Of a stretch of 64,000 nt of DNA, positions 33,761-42,844 are shown one piece after another. The stretch comes from Brevibacterium gallinarum (GTDB lineage Bacteria > Actinomycetota > Actinomycetes > Actinomycetales > Brevibacteriaceae): positions 1 to 64,000 of the forward strand of contig NZ_JACSPY010000008.1 in assembly GCF_014836885.1 (NCBI RefSeq), written 5' to 3'. How positions within the stretch are numbered: the stretch's first letter is position 1; the number at the start of each line of letters is the position of its first letter. The translations under genes and the position numbers were made by a program. The notes under the pieces were generated by a model. It did not search any database and was not told the origin of the DNA. It saw only the letters and a list, made by a program, of their open reading frames with translations.

Positions 33761-34366
33761 GTGCCACAGCCTCGTTTTCACAAGCCCGTGCCGATGCCGG
33801 ATATGGATCCGCTCGACACCGCCCCTGACCCTGCCGCGCGCACCGAGCTCGCGCACTCGACGGCTGCCCTGCTCATCTCCCCGCACCGCGACTCCAGCAC
33901 TGCTCCCGACCGCGACGACGCCGCCACCGCCCGCTTCGTCCACCTGGCCGAGGAGTTCGGCTTGGAATCCATCGCCGAGGTGTGGGCCAGCGCCCCGGCT
34001 GTCAGCCTGCCCGGTTCGCTGTGGAGGCTCTACGCGGTCCGCGAGTGGATCCGCCGCTCCCCGCGGCAGGCCGCCGATTGGTTCTCGTCCGGCCGGGACG
34101 GTCGCACCGCGCCCGAGGTGATCGCCGGCATCGCCTCCCCGCCGGGTCCCGACGAGGTGGCCCGGGCCGCCGATGAGATCCTCGCCGGTGCCTTCCGCGG
34201 CGACTACGCCATCGCCCTGGCCCGAGCCGCAGCCTTCGTCACCGTCACCGCCCGGGGACGTCGGGTCGAGAGCCCAGCCGACACCTCGGGCGCGGAGGAC
34301 TTCGAGCGTCTTGCAGACGACCTCGCCGCCGCTGCACGGGCCTACACCCAGGGCCGCCTCGACTGA
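33761..34366 (+). CDS. Conserved actinobacterial protein of unknown function
   Basis: 201 residues from GTG 33761; ATG 33794 is possible. The core (LAEEFGLESIAEVWASAPAV followed by SLPGSLWRLYAVREWIRR) and AGIASPPGPDEVARAADEIL are typical of an actinobacterial family often mislabelled as RNA polymerase beta. It is soluble and helical, with no catalytic motif visible. Confidence 0.8.
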   Translation: MPQPRFHKPVPMPDMDPLDTAPDPAARTELAHSTAALLISPHRDSSTAPDRDDAATARFVHLAEEFGLESIAEVWASAPAVSLPGSLWRLYAVREWIRRSPRQAADWFSSGRDGRTAPEVIAGIASPPGPDEVARAADEILAGAFRGDYAIALARAAAFVTVTARGRRVESPADTSGAEDFERLADDLAAAARAYTQGRLD

Positions 34367-34665
34367 TCGACGCCAGTAAGTAGCACATCTGGGGTGCTGA
34401 ATGCGGTACCCAACGCATACGGCCTGCTCATCACGGGCACTGCCGGCTGAGGCCTTCGCAGAAGCAGAACACGGCGTGTTTGTCACTTGCCTTCTCGCGG
34501 CCATCGGAATCTCACCTTTTGGGAAGAGAGCTCCACGCTCAAAGTACACGAGGAACCGGCACCCCCACGTGCTCAAAGAATGTATGGAGCATCGCCCAAT
34601 TGCGTGTGTCGCGGCATTTTGCTAACGTGATCCACACCACATCCCCTATATGGTCAGGAGTAGCG
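34367..34665. other. AT-richer upstream region of candidate bacteriocin locus 1
   Basis: Base composition drops here relative to neighbouring genes. I see no gene. The promoter of the locus lies at 34600-34628. Confidence 0.5.
34600..34628 (+). promoter_or_regulatory. Promoter of candidate bacteriocin locus 1
   Basis: TTGCGT (34600-34605), a 17-bp spacer and TAACGT (34623-34628), 37 bp before the ATG. The same -10 hexamer and spacing precede locus 2 (55547-55575). Confidence 0.7.
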
Positions 34666-34881
34666 ATGACATTCCCCTCGTTTGCAACTCGAGTGATAGC
34701 AGTTACCGTCGCTCTATCTCTACCAATTGGAATTGGGGGCGTTGCACGTGCGAATAGTGCACCACCGCCAAGTAGTTCCGAGACCGATGAAAATGCTGAG
34801 GTAACCCATGGAGAAGTCTACGACACATTAAAAATGCCGGATTCGAAAGCACCGATGCTAGAATCGATGGCCTTGACGTGA
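34666..34881 (+). CDS. N-terminal part of a frameshifted secreted peptide precursor (locus 1)
   Basis: 71 residues from ATG 34666, with CAGGAG upstream. A Sec signal peptide (FATRVIAVTVALSLPIGIGG, cleavage near ARA|NSA) is followed by a polar segment ending EVYDTLKMPDSKAPM. The reading frame then ends at 34881. If the AAAAA run at about 34831-34835 had one more A, the frame would continue as VYDTLKNAGFESTDARIDGL straight into the next ORF. I therefore read this and 34878-35234 as one gene of about 190 residues with a one-base deletion. It is annotated as two parts because each has its own start. Confidence 0.6.
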   Translation: MTFPSFATRVIAVTVALSLPIGIGGVARANSAPPPSSSETDENAEVTHGEVYDTLKMPDSKAPMLESMALT

Positions 34882-35234
34882 CGATCTTCTATCTGGAAGA
34901 GGGTCTCAGTCTGACAGTGCCGAAACCGACCTCGGGAGCTGCGCCTGGAGTGCAGCCGGCGCTGAGTGGCAAGATGAACAGGAACGGTGAGCCTGTGATC
35001 TACCTGAACCAGCGCGACCAAGCCGCCGTTCAGACTGCTGGCAAAGCAGCCCTTGCGGGTCTTTTGGCCACCCTCGGCCCGATGGGCAAAGTTGGAAAGT
35101 TCCTTGCCGGCGCGTTAGGCGTTTCAGTTGCAGAATTCATAGGTAGCAACGGCATCTGCAGCGGAAAGAAGAAGACGCTCCGCATCACCGGCACCAGTGG
35201 TGGAGATGCCATTAAGGAGATTAAGTGCGTATGA
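34878..35234 (+). CDS. C-terminal part of the secreted peptide precursor: hydrophobic core and Cys/Lys tail (locus 1)
   Basis: 118 residues if read from GTG 34878, overlapping the previous stop. A beta-rich part (VTIFYLEEGLSLTVP, VIYLNQRDQAAVQTAG) precedes a Gly/Ala-rich hydrophobic stretch (AALAGLLATLGPMGKVGKFL, AGALGVSVAEFIG). The tail is ICSGKKKTLRITGTSGGD ending EIKC. The same order recurs at locus 2 (VKID...YGNA, GLAGLLG, KKCASKGTGIKF, TGC). This pattern is typical of Sec-exported small antimicrobial-type proteins, but the function is inferred. It is coupled by ATGA overlap to the membrane protein at 35231. Confidence 0.65.
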   Translation: MTIFYLEEGLSLTVPKPTSGAAPGVQPALSGKMNRNGEPVIYLNQRDQAAVQTAGKAALAGLLATLGPMGKVGKFLAGALGVSVAEFIGSNGICSGKKKTLRITGTSGGDAIKEIKCV

Positions 35235-35461
35235 ATGACCTTGATCTTCCGATCCACACATCGGCAGCGCTGAAAGGTAGATTCCTCAAGCGATTCGCCT
35301 TCATGCTGATTCCGTGCGCGCTTATTGCTATTGCGGCATGGGTTCTTGGCCGCAACGGCCCGCTCGGTTCATTTCTGCCGATCTATGTATTCGCAGTGGC
35401 CGCGATTCTATCTGCATGGAACTGCATCGAGGCTTACAGGAAAGAACGAAAGTCAACGTAG
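35231..35461 (+). CDS. Small two-helix membrane protein, candidate immunity partner (locus 1)
   Basis: 76 residues; ATG 35231 overlaps the precursor stop (ATGA), so the two are translationally coupled. Two hydrophobic helices (FAFMLIPCALIAIAAWVLG and FLPIYVFAVAAILSAW) are joined by a short loop, with a basic tail (YRKERKST). Size, topology and position downstream of a secreted peptide fit bacteriocin immunity proteins. There is no sequence match I can name. Base composition is lower in GC than the surrounding chromosome. Confidence 0.7.
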   Translation: MNDLDLPIHTSAALKGRFLKRFAFMLIPCALIAIAAWVLGRNGPLGSFLPIYVFAVAAILSAWNCIEAYRKERKST

Positions 35462-36095
35462 TTCGGGATAACGGCTGCAAGTGAGGTCGACATCGTAAAC
35501 ACTATGCGAGCTGTAGGCATGAGTGCGGAGCCCGGAGCCGTGATCGGTTCCGGGCTCCGCGCCGGTCCCGCCGCGATGCCGGCGCAGCTCGAACGTCATG
35601 ATGCGCACCCCGAGCCTCATAATGGGCAAGTACCAGCGACAGAGGCTGCAGAGTCCAGACCAGATGCAGAACGCCCGTTCGCGACGAGACCCGTCACATC
35701 GGGCGACAGGAGCAAGAACCTCGCAAGTGATGCTCCAAGCGCAATCTGCGCCTACCAGCGCGAGTCCAGGCACGGTATGAAGCCTCGGGACTGCGTTCGT
35801 CCGGAGTCCTGAGCTCCTTCTTCGCTCAAGGTTCATAAGGCACCGACAGCCCCCACGCGATCATAGAACGTGAGGCCCGCCACCTCGGTTGGGCAATTCA
35901 GGTCGAGCTTGTATCCTGGGCGCACGGTGCCGGATCGCTGAAGCCCCGGGCTCCAACATCTGCCGCTTCGAGCGGCCACTCGCCGAGAGGCGCTCTCGGT
36001 CCGGCACCGCCACACTTCGGCACCAACCGGTCCTCCCGTGTCCTGCTGCCGGCCCTCACCCTACGATCCCGCTGAGACAGACACCGGAGGACGGC
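35462..36095. other. 630-bp gap with a hairpin and possible gene remnant
   Basis: A 12-bp perfect stem (35525-35536 with 35549-35560) may terminate locus 1. On the - strand near 35840-35935 a short frame ends ...GYKLDLNCPTEVAGLTFYD and looks gene-like without a credible start; it could be a gene remnant. I see nothing else. Confidence 0.45.
35525..35560 (+). terminator. Hairpin downstream of locus 1
   Basis: GCGGAGCCCGGA (35525-35536) pairs with TCCGGGCTCCGC (35549-35560), 12 bp perfect with a 12-base loop. There is no T-tract, so termination is probable rather than certain. Confidence 0.6.
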
Positions 36096-36716
36096 GTGCG
36101 CCTGAGACGGACACCGCAGGATACCCAGCTCTTCGCCCGCTGCACCGAGCTCGCCGAGCTCATCCAGGGCTGCAACCTCGTCCTCGCCGAACTCTCCGGC
36201 ATCCCGGCTGACGCCCGCCAGCAGGCCGGTGCCCGCATGGAGGAGCTGACCGACCAGGCCGACGCCGCACTCGGGTCGATCACCCGGCAGCTGCGCGAGA
36301 ACTACATCACCCCGCTCGACCGCGGCGACATCTTCGCCCTCGCCGACCGCCTGCGCGAGGTCTGCTACCAACTGGAGTCCATCAGCTTCGCGATGACCTC
36401 CCAGGTCTTCGACGAGCTGCCGGCCGGTGTGCTGGAGATGCTCGCCGTGCTGTCGAACCAGTCCGACCAGACGCTGCGCATGACCCGCCGGCTGCAGGGC
36501 CACTACGACCAGTGGGACTACGTCGAGACGATGGACCGCCTGCACCTGCGCGCCATCTCCTTGAGCCAGTCGATCGCCGACGCCGTGCCGCTGTCGCGCC
36601 GCGGCCTGACCTACACCGCGGCCTCGATGCAGCTGGCCTTCGCCTTCACGCAGGCATCGGCGTCCTTCAAGGACATCGGCCGCATCGCCGCCGCCATCGC
36701 GCTCAAGGAATCCTAG
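36096..36716 (+). CDS. Pit accessory protein, DUF47/PhoU-like
   Basis: 206 residues from GTG 36096, with GGAGGA upstream. It is all-helical and begins RLRRTPQDTQLFARCTELAE. TPLDRGDIFALADRL is the DUF47 signature related to PhoU. These proteins are encoded next to Pit permeases and modulate them. Pit starts 8 bp downstream, so the two form an operon. Confidence 0.9.
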   Translation: MRLRRTPQDTQLFARCTELAELIQGCNLVLAELSGIPADARQQAGARMEELTDQADAALGSITRQLRENYITPLDRGDIFALADRLREVCYQLESISFAMTSQVFDELPAGVLEMLAVLSNQSDQTLRMTRRLQGHYDQWDYVETMDRLHLRAISLSQSIADAVPLSRRGLTYTAASMQLAFAFTQASASFKDIGRIAAAIALKES

Positions 36717-36723
36717 GCCTCAC

Positions 36724-37749
36724 GTGGATCTCGTCTCCTCCGAAGTGCTGTTCACCGTCGTCATCGTCCTCACCATCGGCTACGCCTTCGTCAACGGCTT
36801 CCATGACGCCGGCCTGTCCGTCGGCAATGCCGTGGCCTCCAGTTCCGTCCACCCGCGCCTGGCACTCATCGTCGCGGCGGTGTTCAACTTCATCGGGGCT
36901 CTGCTCGGCCAGGGGGTGGCCGAAAGCGTCGCCGTGGCCCTCGTCGAGTTCCCGCCGGTTGAGAACACCGTCCTGCTCGTGCTCGCGGCCGGGGTGTTCG
37001 CCGCCCTGGTCTGGAACATCACCACCTACCTGGTCGCTGTGCCGGTGTCCTCGACTCACTGCCTGTTCGGCGGCATCATCGGCGCAGCGCTGGTCTTCGG
37101 GGTCGTCACCGATGCCGGCCTGGTGTTCTGGACGCTCATCGCCCCGGTCTTCCTGCTCCCGGTCGTCGCGCTCGTCATCGCCTACGCCGCCAGCCGCATC
37201 ACCACCCGCGTCCTGGCCAGCCACGCGCCCAAGCCGCTGTTCCGCCACAGCCGGTTCGCCAACAACGTGCTCTCCGCCTCCCTCGGCCTGGCCCACGGCG
37301 TGCAGGACGCGCAGAAGGTCGGCGTCGTCATGATGATCGCGATCCTCGCCCACACCGACCCGGCCGGCATCAGTCACGACGAGCTCGGCATCGACTGGCC
37401 GGTCCGCATCCTCATCGCCGTCGCCCTGGGCCTGGGCACCTTCTTCAGCGGCTGGCGGATGGTGCGCACCGTCAGCGTCCGCATGGTCACCATGGGTGAG
37501 CCGGTCAAGGCCACCGTCGCCGATGCCGTCTCCGCCGGCTTCCTCTTCGTCGCCGCCTTCCTGCTGCGCCTGCCGGTCTCGATGAGCTACCTCGTCATCG
37601 CCTCCAACATCGGCACCGAGCTCGGCACCCCCCGGCCCCATGTGCGCGGCCGCTTCCTCATCCCGGTCGTCGCCGTCGCCGCCACCGCCCTGTTCATCAC
37701 CGGCCTGCTCGGCGCGGCAGCCGCCGTGCCGCTGTACCTGCTGCACTGA
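36724..37749 (+). CDS. pit: Inorganic phosphate transporter, PiT family
   Basis: 341 residues from GTG 36724. It has about ten helices and the duplicated PiT signature: GYAFVNGFHDAGLSVGNAVA near the N-terminus and SLGLAHGVQDAQKVGVVMM in the middle. In this copy Asp-Ala follows His in the first motif, and the second has Gln-Asp-Ala. It takes up phosphate or metal-phosphate driven by ion gradient with low affinity. It is paired with the DUF47 regulator and convergent with the high-affinity pst operon. Confidence 0.92.
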   Translation: MDLVSSEVLFTVVIVLTIGYAFVNGFHDAGLSVGNAVASSSVHPRLALIVAAVFNFIGALLGQGVAESVAVALVEFPPVENTVLLVLAAGVFAALVWNITTYLVAVPVSSTHCLFGGIIGAALVFGVVTDAGLVFWTLIAPVFLLPVVALVIAYAASRITTRVLASHAPKPLFRHSRFANNVLSASLGLAHGVQDAQKVGVVMMIAILAHTDPAGISHDELGIDWPVRILIAVALGLGTFFSGWRMVRTVSVRMVTMGEPVKATVADAVSAGFLFVAAFLLRLPVSMSYLVIASNIGTELGTPRPHVRGRFLIPVVAVAATALFITGLLGAAAAVPLYLLH

Positions 37750-37843
37750 TCCGCGCGCACTGACCTCCCGCAGCCGCCGGGACCACACGGAGCTGGGACC
37801 GCACGCGGCCGGGACCACGCGCACCCGCCGGGACCGTACGCCA

Positions 37844-37891
37844 AGACGACCGTTCCCGAGGCGGTGGGCACCACCTCGGGAACGGTCGTCT
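37844..37891. terminator. Strong bidirectional terminator between pit and pstB
   Basis: An 18-bp perfect stem (37844-37861 with 37874-37891) with a 12-base loop lies between convergent stops. The stem includes the CCCGAGGCGG motif that is over-represented in this window. Confidence 0.85.
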
Positions 37892-37916
37892 GTGTGCGGG
37901 GGAGGAGAGCGGCGGC

Positions 37917-38696
37917 TCAGCCGAAGCGGCCGGAGACGTAGTTCTGCGTCTCCTCCTTGTCCGGGTTGGAGAAGATCTGGTTGGTGTCGTTGAACTCGAT
38001 GAGCTTGCCGGGCTTGCCGGTGCCGGCGATGTTGAAGAACGCCGTGCGGTTGGACACGCGGGCGGCCTGCTGCATGTTGTGGGTGACGATGACGACGGTG
38101 TACTCATCCTTGAGCTCGTTGATGAGGTCCTCGATCGCCAGCGTCGAGATCGGGTCGAGCGCCGAGCACGGCTCGTCCATCAGCAGCACCTCGGGCTGGA
38201 CGGCGATCGCACGGGCGATGCACAGACGCTGCTGCTGACCACCGGACAGGCCCGAGCCGGGCAGGTTGAGACGGTCCTTGACCTCGTTCCACAGGTTCGC
38301 TCCGCGCAGGGCGCGCTCGGCGAGATCGTCGGCATCGGACTTCGACAGGCGTCGGTTGTTCAGCCGCACGCCGGCCAGCACGTTCTCCTTGATGCTCATC
38401 GTCGGGAACGGGTTGGCGCGCTGGAAGACCATGCCGACCTCGCGGCGGACGTTGACCGGGTCGACGCCGGGGGCGTAGATGTCCTGGCCGTCCATGAGCA
38501 CCTTGCCCTGCGTGTAGGCGCCGGGGATGACCTCGTGCATCCGGTTGAGGGTGCGCAGCACAGTCGACTTGCCGCAGCCGGACGGGCCGATGAAGGCCGT
38601 CACCGAGCGCGGCTCGATGTGCATGCTGATGCCCTCGACGGCGAGGAAGTCGCCGTAGTAGATGTTGAGATCTTCGATGTCGATCTGCTTGGACAT
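37917..38696 (-). CDS. pstB: Phosphate ABC transporter ATPase PstB
   Basis: 259 residues from ATG 38696, with AAGGGA upstream. Walker A is GPSGCGKST, the Q-loop is VFQRANPFP (typical of PstB), the signature [15 protein letters not shown], Walker B VLLMDEP and the switch [11 protein letters not shown]. It powers high-affinity phosphate import and is the last gene of pstSCAB. Confidence 0.97.
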   Translation of the reverse strand: MSKQIDIEDLNIYYGDFLAVEGISMHIEPRSVTAFIGPSGCGKSTVLRTLNRMHEVIPGAYTQGKVLMDGQDIYAPGVDPVNVRREVGMVFQRANPFPTMSIKENVLAGVRLNNRRLSKSDADDLAERALRGANLWNEVKDRLNLPGSGLSGGQQQRLCIARAIAVQPEVLLMDEPCSALDPISTLAIEDLINELKDEYTVVIVTHNMQQAARVSNRTAFFNIAGTGKPGKLIEFNDTNQIFSNPDKEETQNYVSGRFG

Positions 38697-38734
38697 GAGT
38701 GAGTTTTTCCCTTTCTTCAGCTGCCAGGCAGCCG

Positions 38735-39934
38735 TCAGCGTCCGGCCTTGGGGGCGAGGGCCTTGGCGATGAGCCGTGCGATGAGGTTGAGCAGCATGAC
38801 GATGATGATGAGCACGAGGGCTGCCGCCCAGGCGCGCTCACTGGAGGCCGCTGCTGCCACCCCGGGTGAGACCGGGCGCATCTGCGAGTCGTAGATGTAG
38901 GTGGGCAGCGTCGACATCCAGCCGGAGAGCAGGTCCCAGTTGAGGTTCTTGGCAAAGCCTGCGGTCACCATGATCGGTGCGGTCTCGCCGATGACACGTG
39001 CGATGGCGATGGTGATGCCGGACAGGATGCCCGAGATCGCCGTCGGCAGGACGATGCGCACGATCGTCTTCCACTTCGGCACACCGAGCGCGTAGGTCGC
39101 CTCGCGCAGATCCATCGGCACGAGCCGGAGGATCTCCTCGGTGTTGCGCACCACGACCGGGATCATGAGCACCGAGAGTGCGACCGCTGCGGCGATACCG
39201 GTCTTGGCAGAGCCGACCGCACCGGGATTGACGATCGCGGCGATCGTGCCGAACAGCGAGAACGCGAACAGGCCGGCGACGATCGACGGGATGCCGGTCA
39301 TGACGTCGACGAGGAAGGTGATGCCGCGGGCCAGGGGATTCCGGCCGCCGTACTCGACGAGGTAGATCGCGGTGAGCACACCGATCGGGATCGAGATGAC
39401 ACATGAGGCCAGCGTGATGAGGATGGTGCCGGCGATCGCGTGGTAGAAACCGCCGGCCAGGCTCGCCTCACCGGCGACGTACTCCTGGTCGAGCACACCC
39501 TTCATACCCTGCATCGTGCGGTTGAGCACCGAGGGGTGCTCGAGCAGCACCGGACCGCCGCGCTCAAGAGCCGTCCACAGCAGCGAGATGAGCGGGATGC
39601 AGGCGATCGCGAAGGCGGAGGTCACCAGGGTTGTGGCCACCCGGTCGGTGGCCTTGCGCTGACCTTCGACGGCGAACGACCAGGCGAAGATGACGGCGAG
39701 GTTGATGACGCCGGCGAGCAGGGCTGCCAGGGGGACATTGAAGCCTCCGGTGAAGATGAACGACAGCGCGATGGCGGCGATGATCGCGGCGGCGGCGACG
39801 CCCCACGGCGCCCACTTGGGCAGCTGCTTGGACTTCAGCTCGATGGCGGTCTGCTTCTTCTGCCGGGGTGCCGGGGTGCCGGGGTCTGCCGGCTGCTGCG
39901 TCTGAGGCTGCAGCGAGGTGTTCGACTTCTGCAT
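38735..39934 (-). CDS. pstA: Phosphate ABC transporter permease PstA
   Basis: 399 residues from ATG 39934, one base after the pstC stop. The permease core is conserved: [33 protein letters not shown], and the EAA loop ([20 protein letters not shown]). An N-terminal extension of about 100 residues adds a polar tail and two to three helices compared with E. coli PstA, as often seen in actinobacteria. Confidence 0.95.
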   Translation of the reverse strand: MQKSNTSLQPQTQQPADPGTPAPRQKKQTAIELKSKQLPKWAPWGVAAAAIIAAIALSFIFTGGFNVPLAALLAGVINLAVIFAWSFAVEGQRKATDRVATTLVTSAFAIACIPLISLLWTALERGGPVLLEHPSVLNRTMQGMKGVLDQEYVAGEASLAGGFYHAIAGTILITLASCVISIPIGVLTAIYLVEYGGRNPLARGITFLVDVMTGIPSIVAGLFAFSLFGTIAAIVNPGAVGSAKTGIAAAVALSVLMIPVVVRNTEEILRLVPMDLREATYALGVPKWKTIVRIVLPTAISGILSGITIAIARVIGETAPIMVTAGFAKNLNWDLLSGWMSTLPTYIYDSQMRPVSPGVAAAASSERAWAAALVLIIIVMLLNLIARLIAKALAPKAGR

Positions 39935-39935
39935 G

Positions 39936-40895
39936 TCAGCTTCCCTTCACCGAGGTCTTGGCCACGATGGCGCGGGCGGCCATGTTGACGATGAGCGTGA
40001 TGATGAACAGCACGAGGCCGATCGAGATGAGTTCGGACAGGCGCAGGCCTGCGGCCTCCGGGAAGTTCTGCGCGATCTCCGAGGCGATCGTCTGGTTGCC
40101 GGCCTGCACGAGCGAGGCGGTCAGCAGTCCAGACGACAGGATCATGGCCACAGCCATGGTCTCGCCGAGCGCGCGGCCGAGGCCGAGCATGATGGCCGAG
40201 GCGATGCCGGAGGTGCCGAAGGGCAGCACGGCCATCCGGATCATCTCCCAGCGGGTCGCGCCCAGAGCCAGGGCGGCTTCCTCCTGCAGGCGCGGGGTCT
40301 GCAGGAACACTTCGCGGATGAGGGAGGTGATGATCGGCAGGATCATGATGGCCAGGACCAGTGACGCGGTGAGCATGGTGCGCCCGGTCTGTGAGATGCC
40401 GCCGTCCTCAGTCGGGGCGAAGATCGGGATCCAGCCGAAGTACGTGGCCAGCCAGGCGTAGATCGGCACGAGGTGGCTGGCGAGCATGAGACCCCACAGG
40501 CCGTAGACGACCGAGGGGATCGCGGCGAGCAGGTCGATGGTGTAGCCGAGGACCGGGGCGAGCTTGCGCGGGGCCATGTGCGTGGTGAACAGGGCGATGC
40601 CCAGTGAGAACGGCGTGGCTACGAGGAGTGCGATGAACGCGGAGACCAGGGTGCCGATGATGAGCGGCCAGACGTAGGCGAAGAATCCGCCGCCGGTGAT
40701 CGACTCCGGGTCGGTTGCCTGCGCCTTGAGGACCGGCCAGGACTGGAACAGAAGGAACAGTGCGACGCCGGCGAGGATCAGCAGGATCAGGATGCCGGCG
40801 GCCAGGGTTGCCGTTGAGAACACGGCATCGCCGACGCGGACAACGGCCTTCGGCTGTGACGCCGGGGGTGTCTTCTCCGGGGCGGTGGTGGCCAA
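39936..40895 (-). CDS. pstC: Phosphate ABC transporter permease PstC
   Basis: 319 residues from TTG 40893-40895, with GAGGAGA six bases upstream. The frame is open to 40988, but the extension lies in the pstS-pstC gap. Six helices are visible. The EAA loop (LQEEAALALGATRWEMIRMA) and LGIALFTTHMAPRKLAPVLG are typical. It is second in pstSCAB. Confidence 0.95.
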   Translation of the reverse strand: MATTAPEKTPPASQPKAVVRVGDAVFSTATLAAGILILLILAGVALFLLFQSWPVLKAQATDPESITGGGFFAYVWPLIIGTLVSAFIALLVATPFSLGIALFTTHMAPRKLAPVLGYTIDLLAAIPSVVYGLWGLMLASHLVPIYAWLATYFGWIPIFAPTEDGGISQTGRTMLTASLVLAIMILPIITSLIREVFLQTPRLQEEAALALGATRWEMIRMAVLPFGTSGIASAIMLGLGRALGETMAVAMILSSGLLTASLVQAGNQTIASEIAQNFPEAAGLRLSELISIGLVLFIITLIVNMAARAIVAKTSVKGS

Positions 40896-41035
40896 GAAGG
40901 TCTCCTCGGTCAGAATCTGTGAGGTGGGCGATAGTGTGGGTCTCAATAACCCGCCGAAGCGGTGTGCTGCCGAAAGCGTCAGCAGCACACCGCCTCAGGA
41001 TACGTCAGCTGCGCAGGCGCAGCTTCCCGACCAGG

Positions 41036-42145
41036 TCAGGACTTGACCTCGATGGTGTCGAGGATTTCGGTGATCTGCGAGCGCAGATCCTCGGAGATCG
41101 GGGCCGAACCGGCCGACTCGGCAGCCGACTGCTGGCCCTCCTCGGAGACGACGAAGTTCTCCCAGGCCTTGACGAGGTCGACGGTCTCCTGGTCCTGGTA
41201 GGTCGAGCACACGAGGTGGTACGACACGAGGACGATCGGGTAGGCGCCGGACTCGGTGGTGTCGCGCTTGAGGTCGATGGCGAGGTCGCCGTCGCCGCGT
41301 CCCTCAACCGGCTCCGAGGCGTCAACGACCTTGGCAGCGGCTTCCGGGGTGTACTCGACGTACTCTTCGCCGACCTTGACGTGGACGGTGCCGAGGTCGC
41401 CGACAGCCGAGGCGTCGGCGTAGCCGATGGCGCCCGGGGTGTCGTTGACGGTCTGGACGACGCCGTCAGTGCCCTGGGCGGCTTCGCCGCCGAAGGCCGA
41501 CGGGAAGGCGTCAGCAGGCTCTTCGTCCCAGGTGTCGCCGGCGGCGTCGGCAAGGTACTCGGTGAAGTTCTCGGTGGTGCCCGAATCGTCGGAGCGGTGC
41601 ACCGGGGTGATCTGCTCGTCCGGCAGCTCGACACCCTCGTTCTCCGAGGCGATCGCCTCGTCGTTCCACTTGGTGATCTCGCCCTTGAAGATCTTGGCGA
41701 TGGTCTCAGCCGAGAGCTTCACCTCGTCGACACCTTCGAGGTTGTAGGCGACAGCGATCGGGGAGATGTAGACGGGGAACTCGTAGGCACCGTCAGGTCC
41801 GCAGACATCCTTGGCCGCCTCGACCTCATCCTCATCGAGGTAGGAGTCCGAGCCGGCGAACTGGGCATTGCCGCCGAGGAACTGCTCGCGGCCGGCACCG
41901 GAGCCGTCCGGCGAGTACTGCACCTGAGCGTCGGAGTTCTCGCTGGTGAAGTCAGCGATCCAGGCGTCCATGGCGGCCTTCTGGGAGGAAGCGCCGATTC
42001 CGGTGAGGGTGCCTGAGAGATTGCTGCCCTCGCCGCCACCGCCGCCGTTGCCTTCTTCGCCGGTTGCCGAGGAGCCGCCACAGGCCGAGAGAGTGAGCGC
42101 ACCGGCTGCGAGGATGGCCGCAGGGGCAAAGCGGTTGAGTTTCAC
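41036..42145 (-). CDS. pstS: Phosphate-binding lipoprotein PstS
   Basis: 369 residues from GTG 42143-42145, with AAAGG upstream. The lipobox is LSAC with Cys22. Family motifs GIGASSQKAAMDAWIADF, SPDGSGAGREQFLGG and VHRSDDSGTTENFTEYL include phosphate ligands. It is first in pstSCAB, and about 140 bp separate it from pstC. A PHO-box-like repeat lies about 100 bp upstream. Confidence 0.96.
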   Translation of the reverse strand: MKLNRFAPAAILAAGALTLSACGGSSATGEEGNGGGGGEGSNLSGTLTGIGASSQKAAMDAWIADFTSENSDAQVQYSPDGSGAGREQFLGGNAQFAGSDSYLDEDEVEAAKDVCGPDGAYEFPVYISPIAVAYNLEGVDEVKLSAETIAKIFKGEITKWNDEAIASENEGVELPDEQITPVHRSDDSGTTENFTEYLADAAGDTWDEEPADAFPSAFGGEAAQGTDGVVQTVNDTPGAIGYADASAVGDLGTVHVKVGEEYVEYTPEAAAKVVDASEPVEGRGDGDLAIDLKRDTTESGAYPIVLVSYHLVCSTYQDQETVDLVKAWENFVVSEEGQQSAAESAGSAPISEDLRSQITEILDTIEVKS

Positions 42146-42473
42146 AGGGTTGCCTTTCGTTGAAAGTGGAGGGCGTTCGACATCATCTCGCCCCACGTGC
42201 ACTTCAAAGCTAAGAGCGATCTGTGACGGCAAGGCAGTCCGAAGGTGAACAAACGGTTAACGCGCCCAGAAGTCGATGCTTATTTGCTCACAGTTTGATA
42301 AAGGCAGTGACGTGCTTCACACGGCGCCGCCGCTCGCTGCGCCGTCATGCTCCTCCGCGCCGCGCTCTCCAGCGTCTCCGCCCAGCGGGGCAGACGGCAC
42401 GCTCGCGACTGCCGGGCGGCTCACAGACCGGTGGCCTAGAGTGGAGAGTCCACCCTTGCGAGAGGAGAGGGCT
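42146..42473. other. Divergent pstS / XRE promoter region
   Basis: 328 bp with no gene. The pstS side contains the PHO-box-like repeat at 42244-42261. The right half is GC-rich with no clear motif. Confidence 0.5.
42244..42261 (-). promoter_or_regulatory. PHO box (PhoP binding site) of pstS
   Basis: On the - strand GTTAACC (42261-42255) and GTTCACC (42250-42244) are direct repeats 11 bases apart. This is the unit length and near-consensus of the streptomycete PhoP repeat GTTCACC-N4. A weaker third unit follows. Confidence 0.78.
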
Positions 42474-42773
42474 ATGACTGGGAAGGTGTTTCTCACCAGC
42501 GATCTTGCCCGTGCTGCACGCGCGTTCACAAAGGTGTCTGCGGCGACGATCGCTGAGAAGGCGGGGCTGACCCGGGAGCAGGTGAAGGAGTTCGAGAGCG
42601 GACGGGGTCACCTCTCCGATGACGAGAAGAGCCGGGTGCGCGCCTCACTCGAATTCTACGGTGCGCTGTTCATCCCCGAAGACGATGTCGCAGGCTACGG
42701 GGTGCGGCGGCGCTACGCACGCGAGAAGCTCATGCGGCTGAACAACTGGGAGGACGAAGGCGGGTACTCCTGA
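42474..42773 (+). CDS. Small XRE-type helix-turn-helix protein
   Basis: 99 residues from ATG 42474 behind GAGAGGAGAGG. The HTH is VSAATIAEKAGLTREQVKEFE, followed by GRGHLSDDEKSRVRASLEFY. It has no effector domain. It is divergent from pstS, but there is no evidence that it binds there. Confidence 0.75.
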   Translation: MTGKVFLTSDLARAARAFTKVSAATIAEKAGLTREQVKEFESGRGHLSDDEKSRVRASLEFYGALFIPEDDVAGYGVRRRYAREKLMRLNNWEDEGGYS

Positions 42774-42844
42774 TGCGACCGCCTGACGCGACCGCCTGAC
42801 CCATCAGCCGCTGCCGGCGGCTGGTGGTCTGCTCATGTGCCGTG

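Noticed and set aside
34666-35234. Programmed ribosomal frameshifting in locus 1
   Set aside because: The A5 run lacks a standard slippery heptamer with a downstream structure that I can see; deletion or sequence error is simpler.
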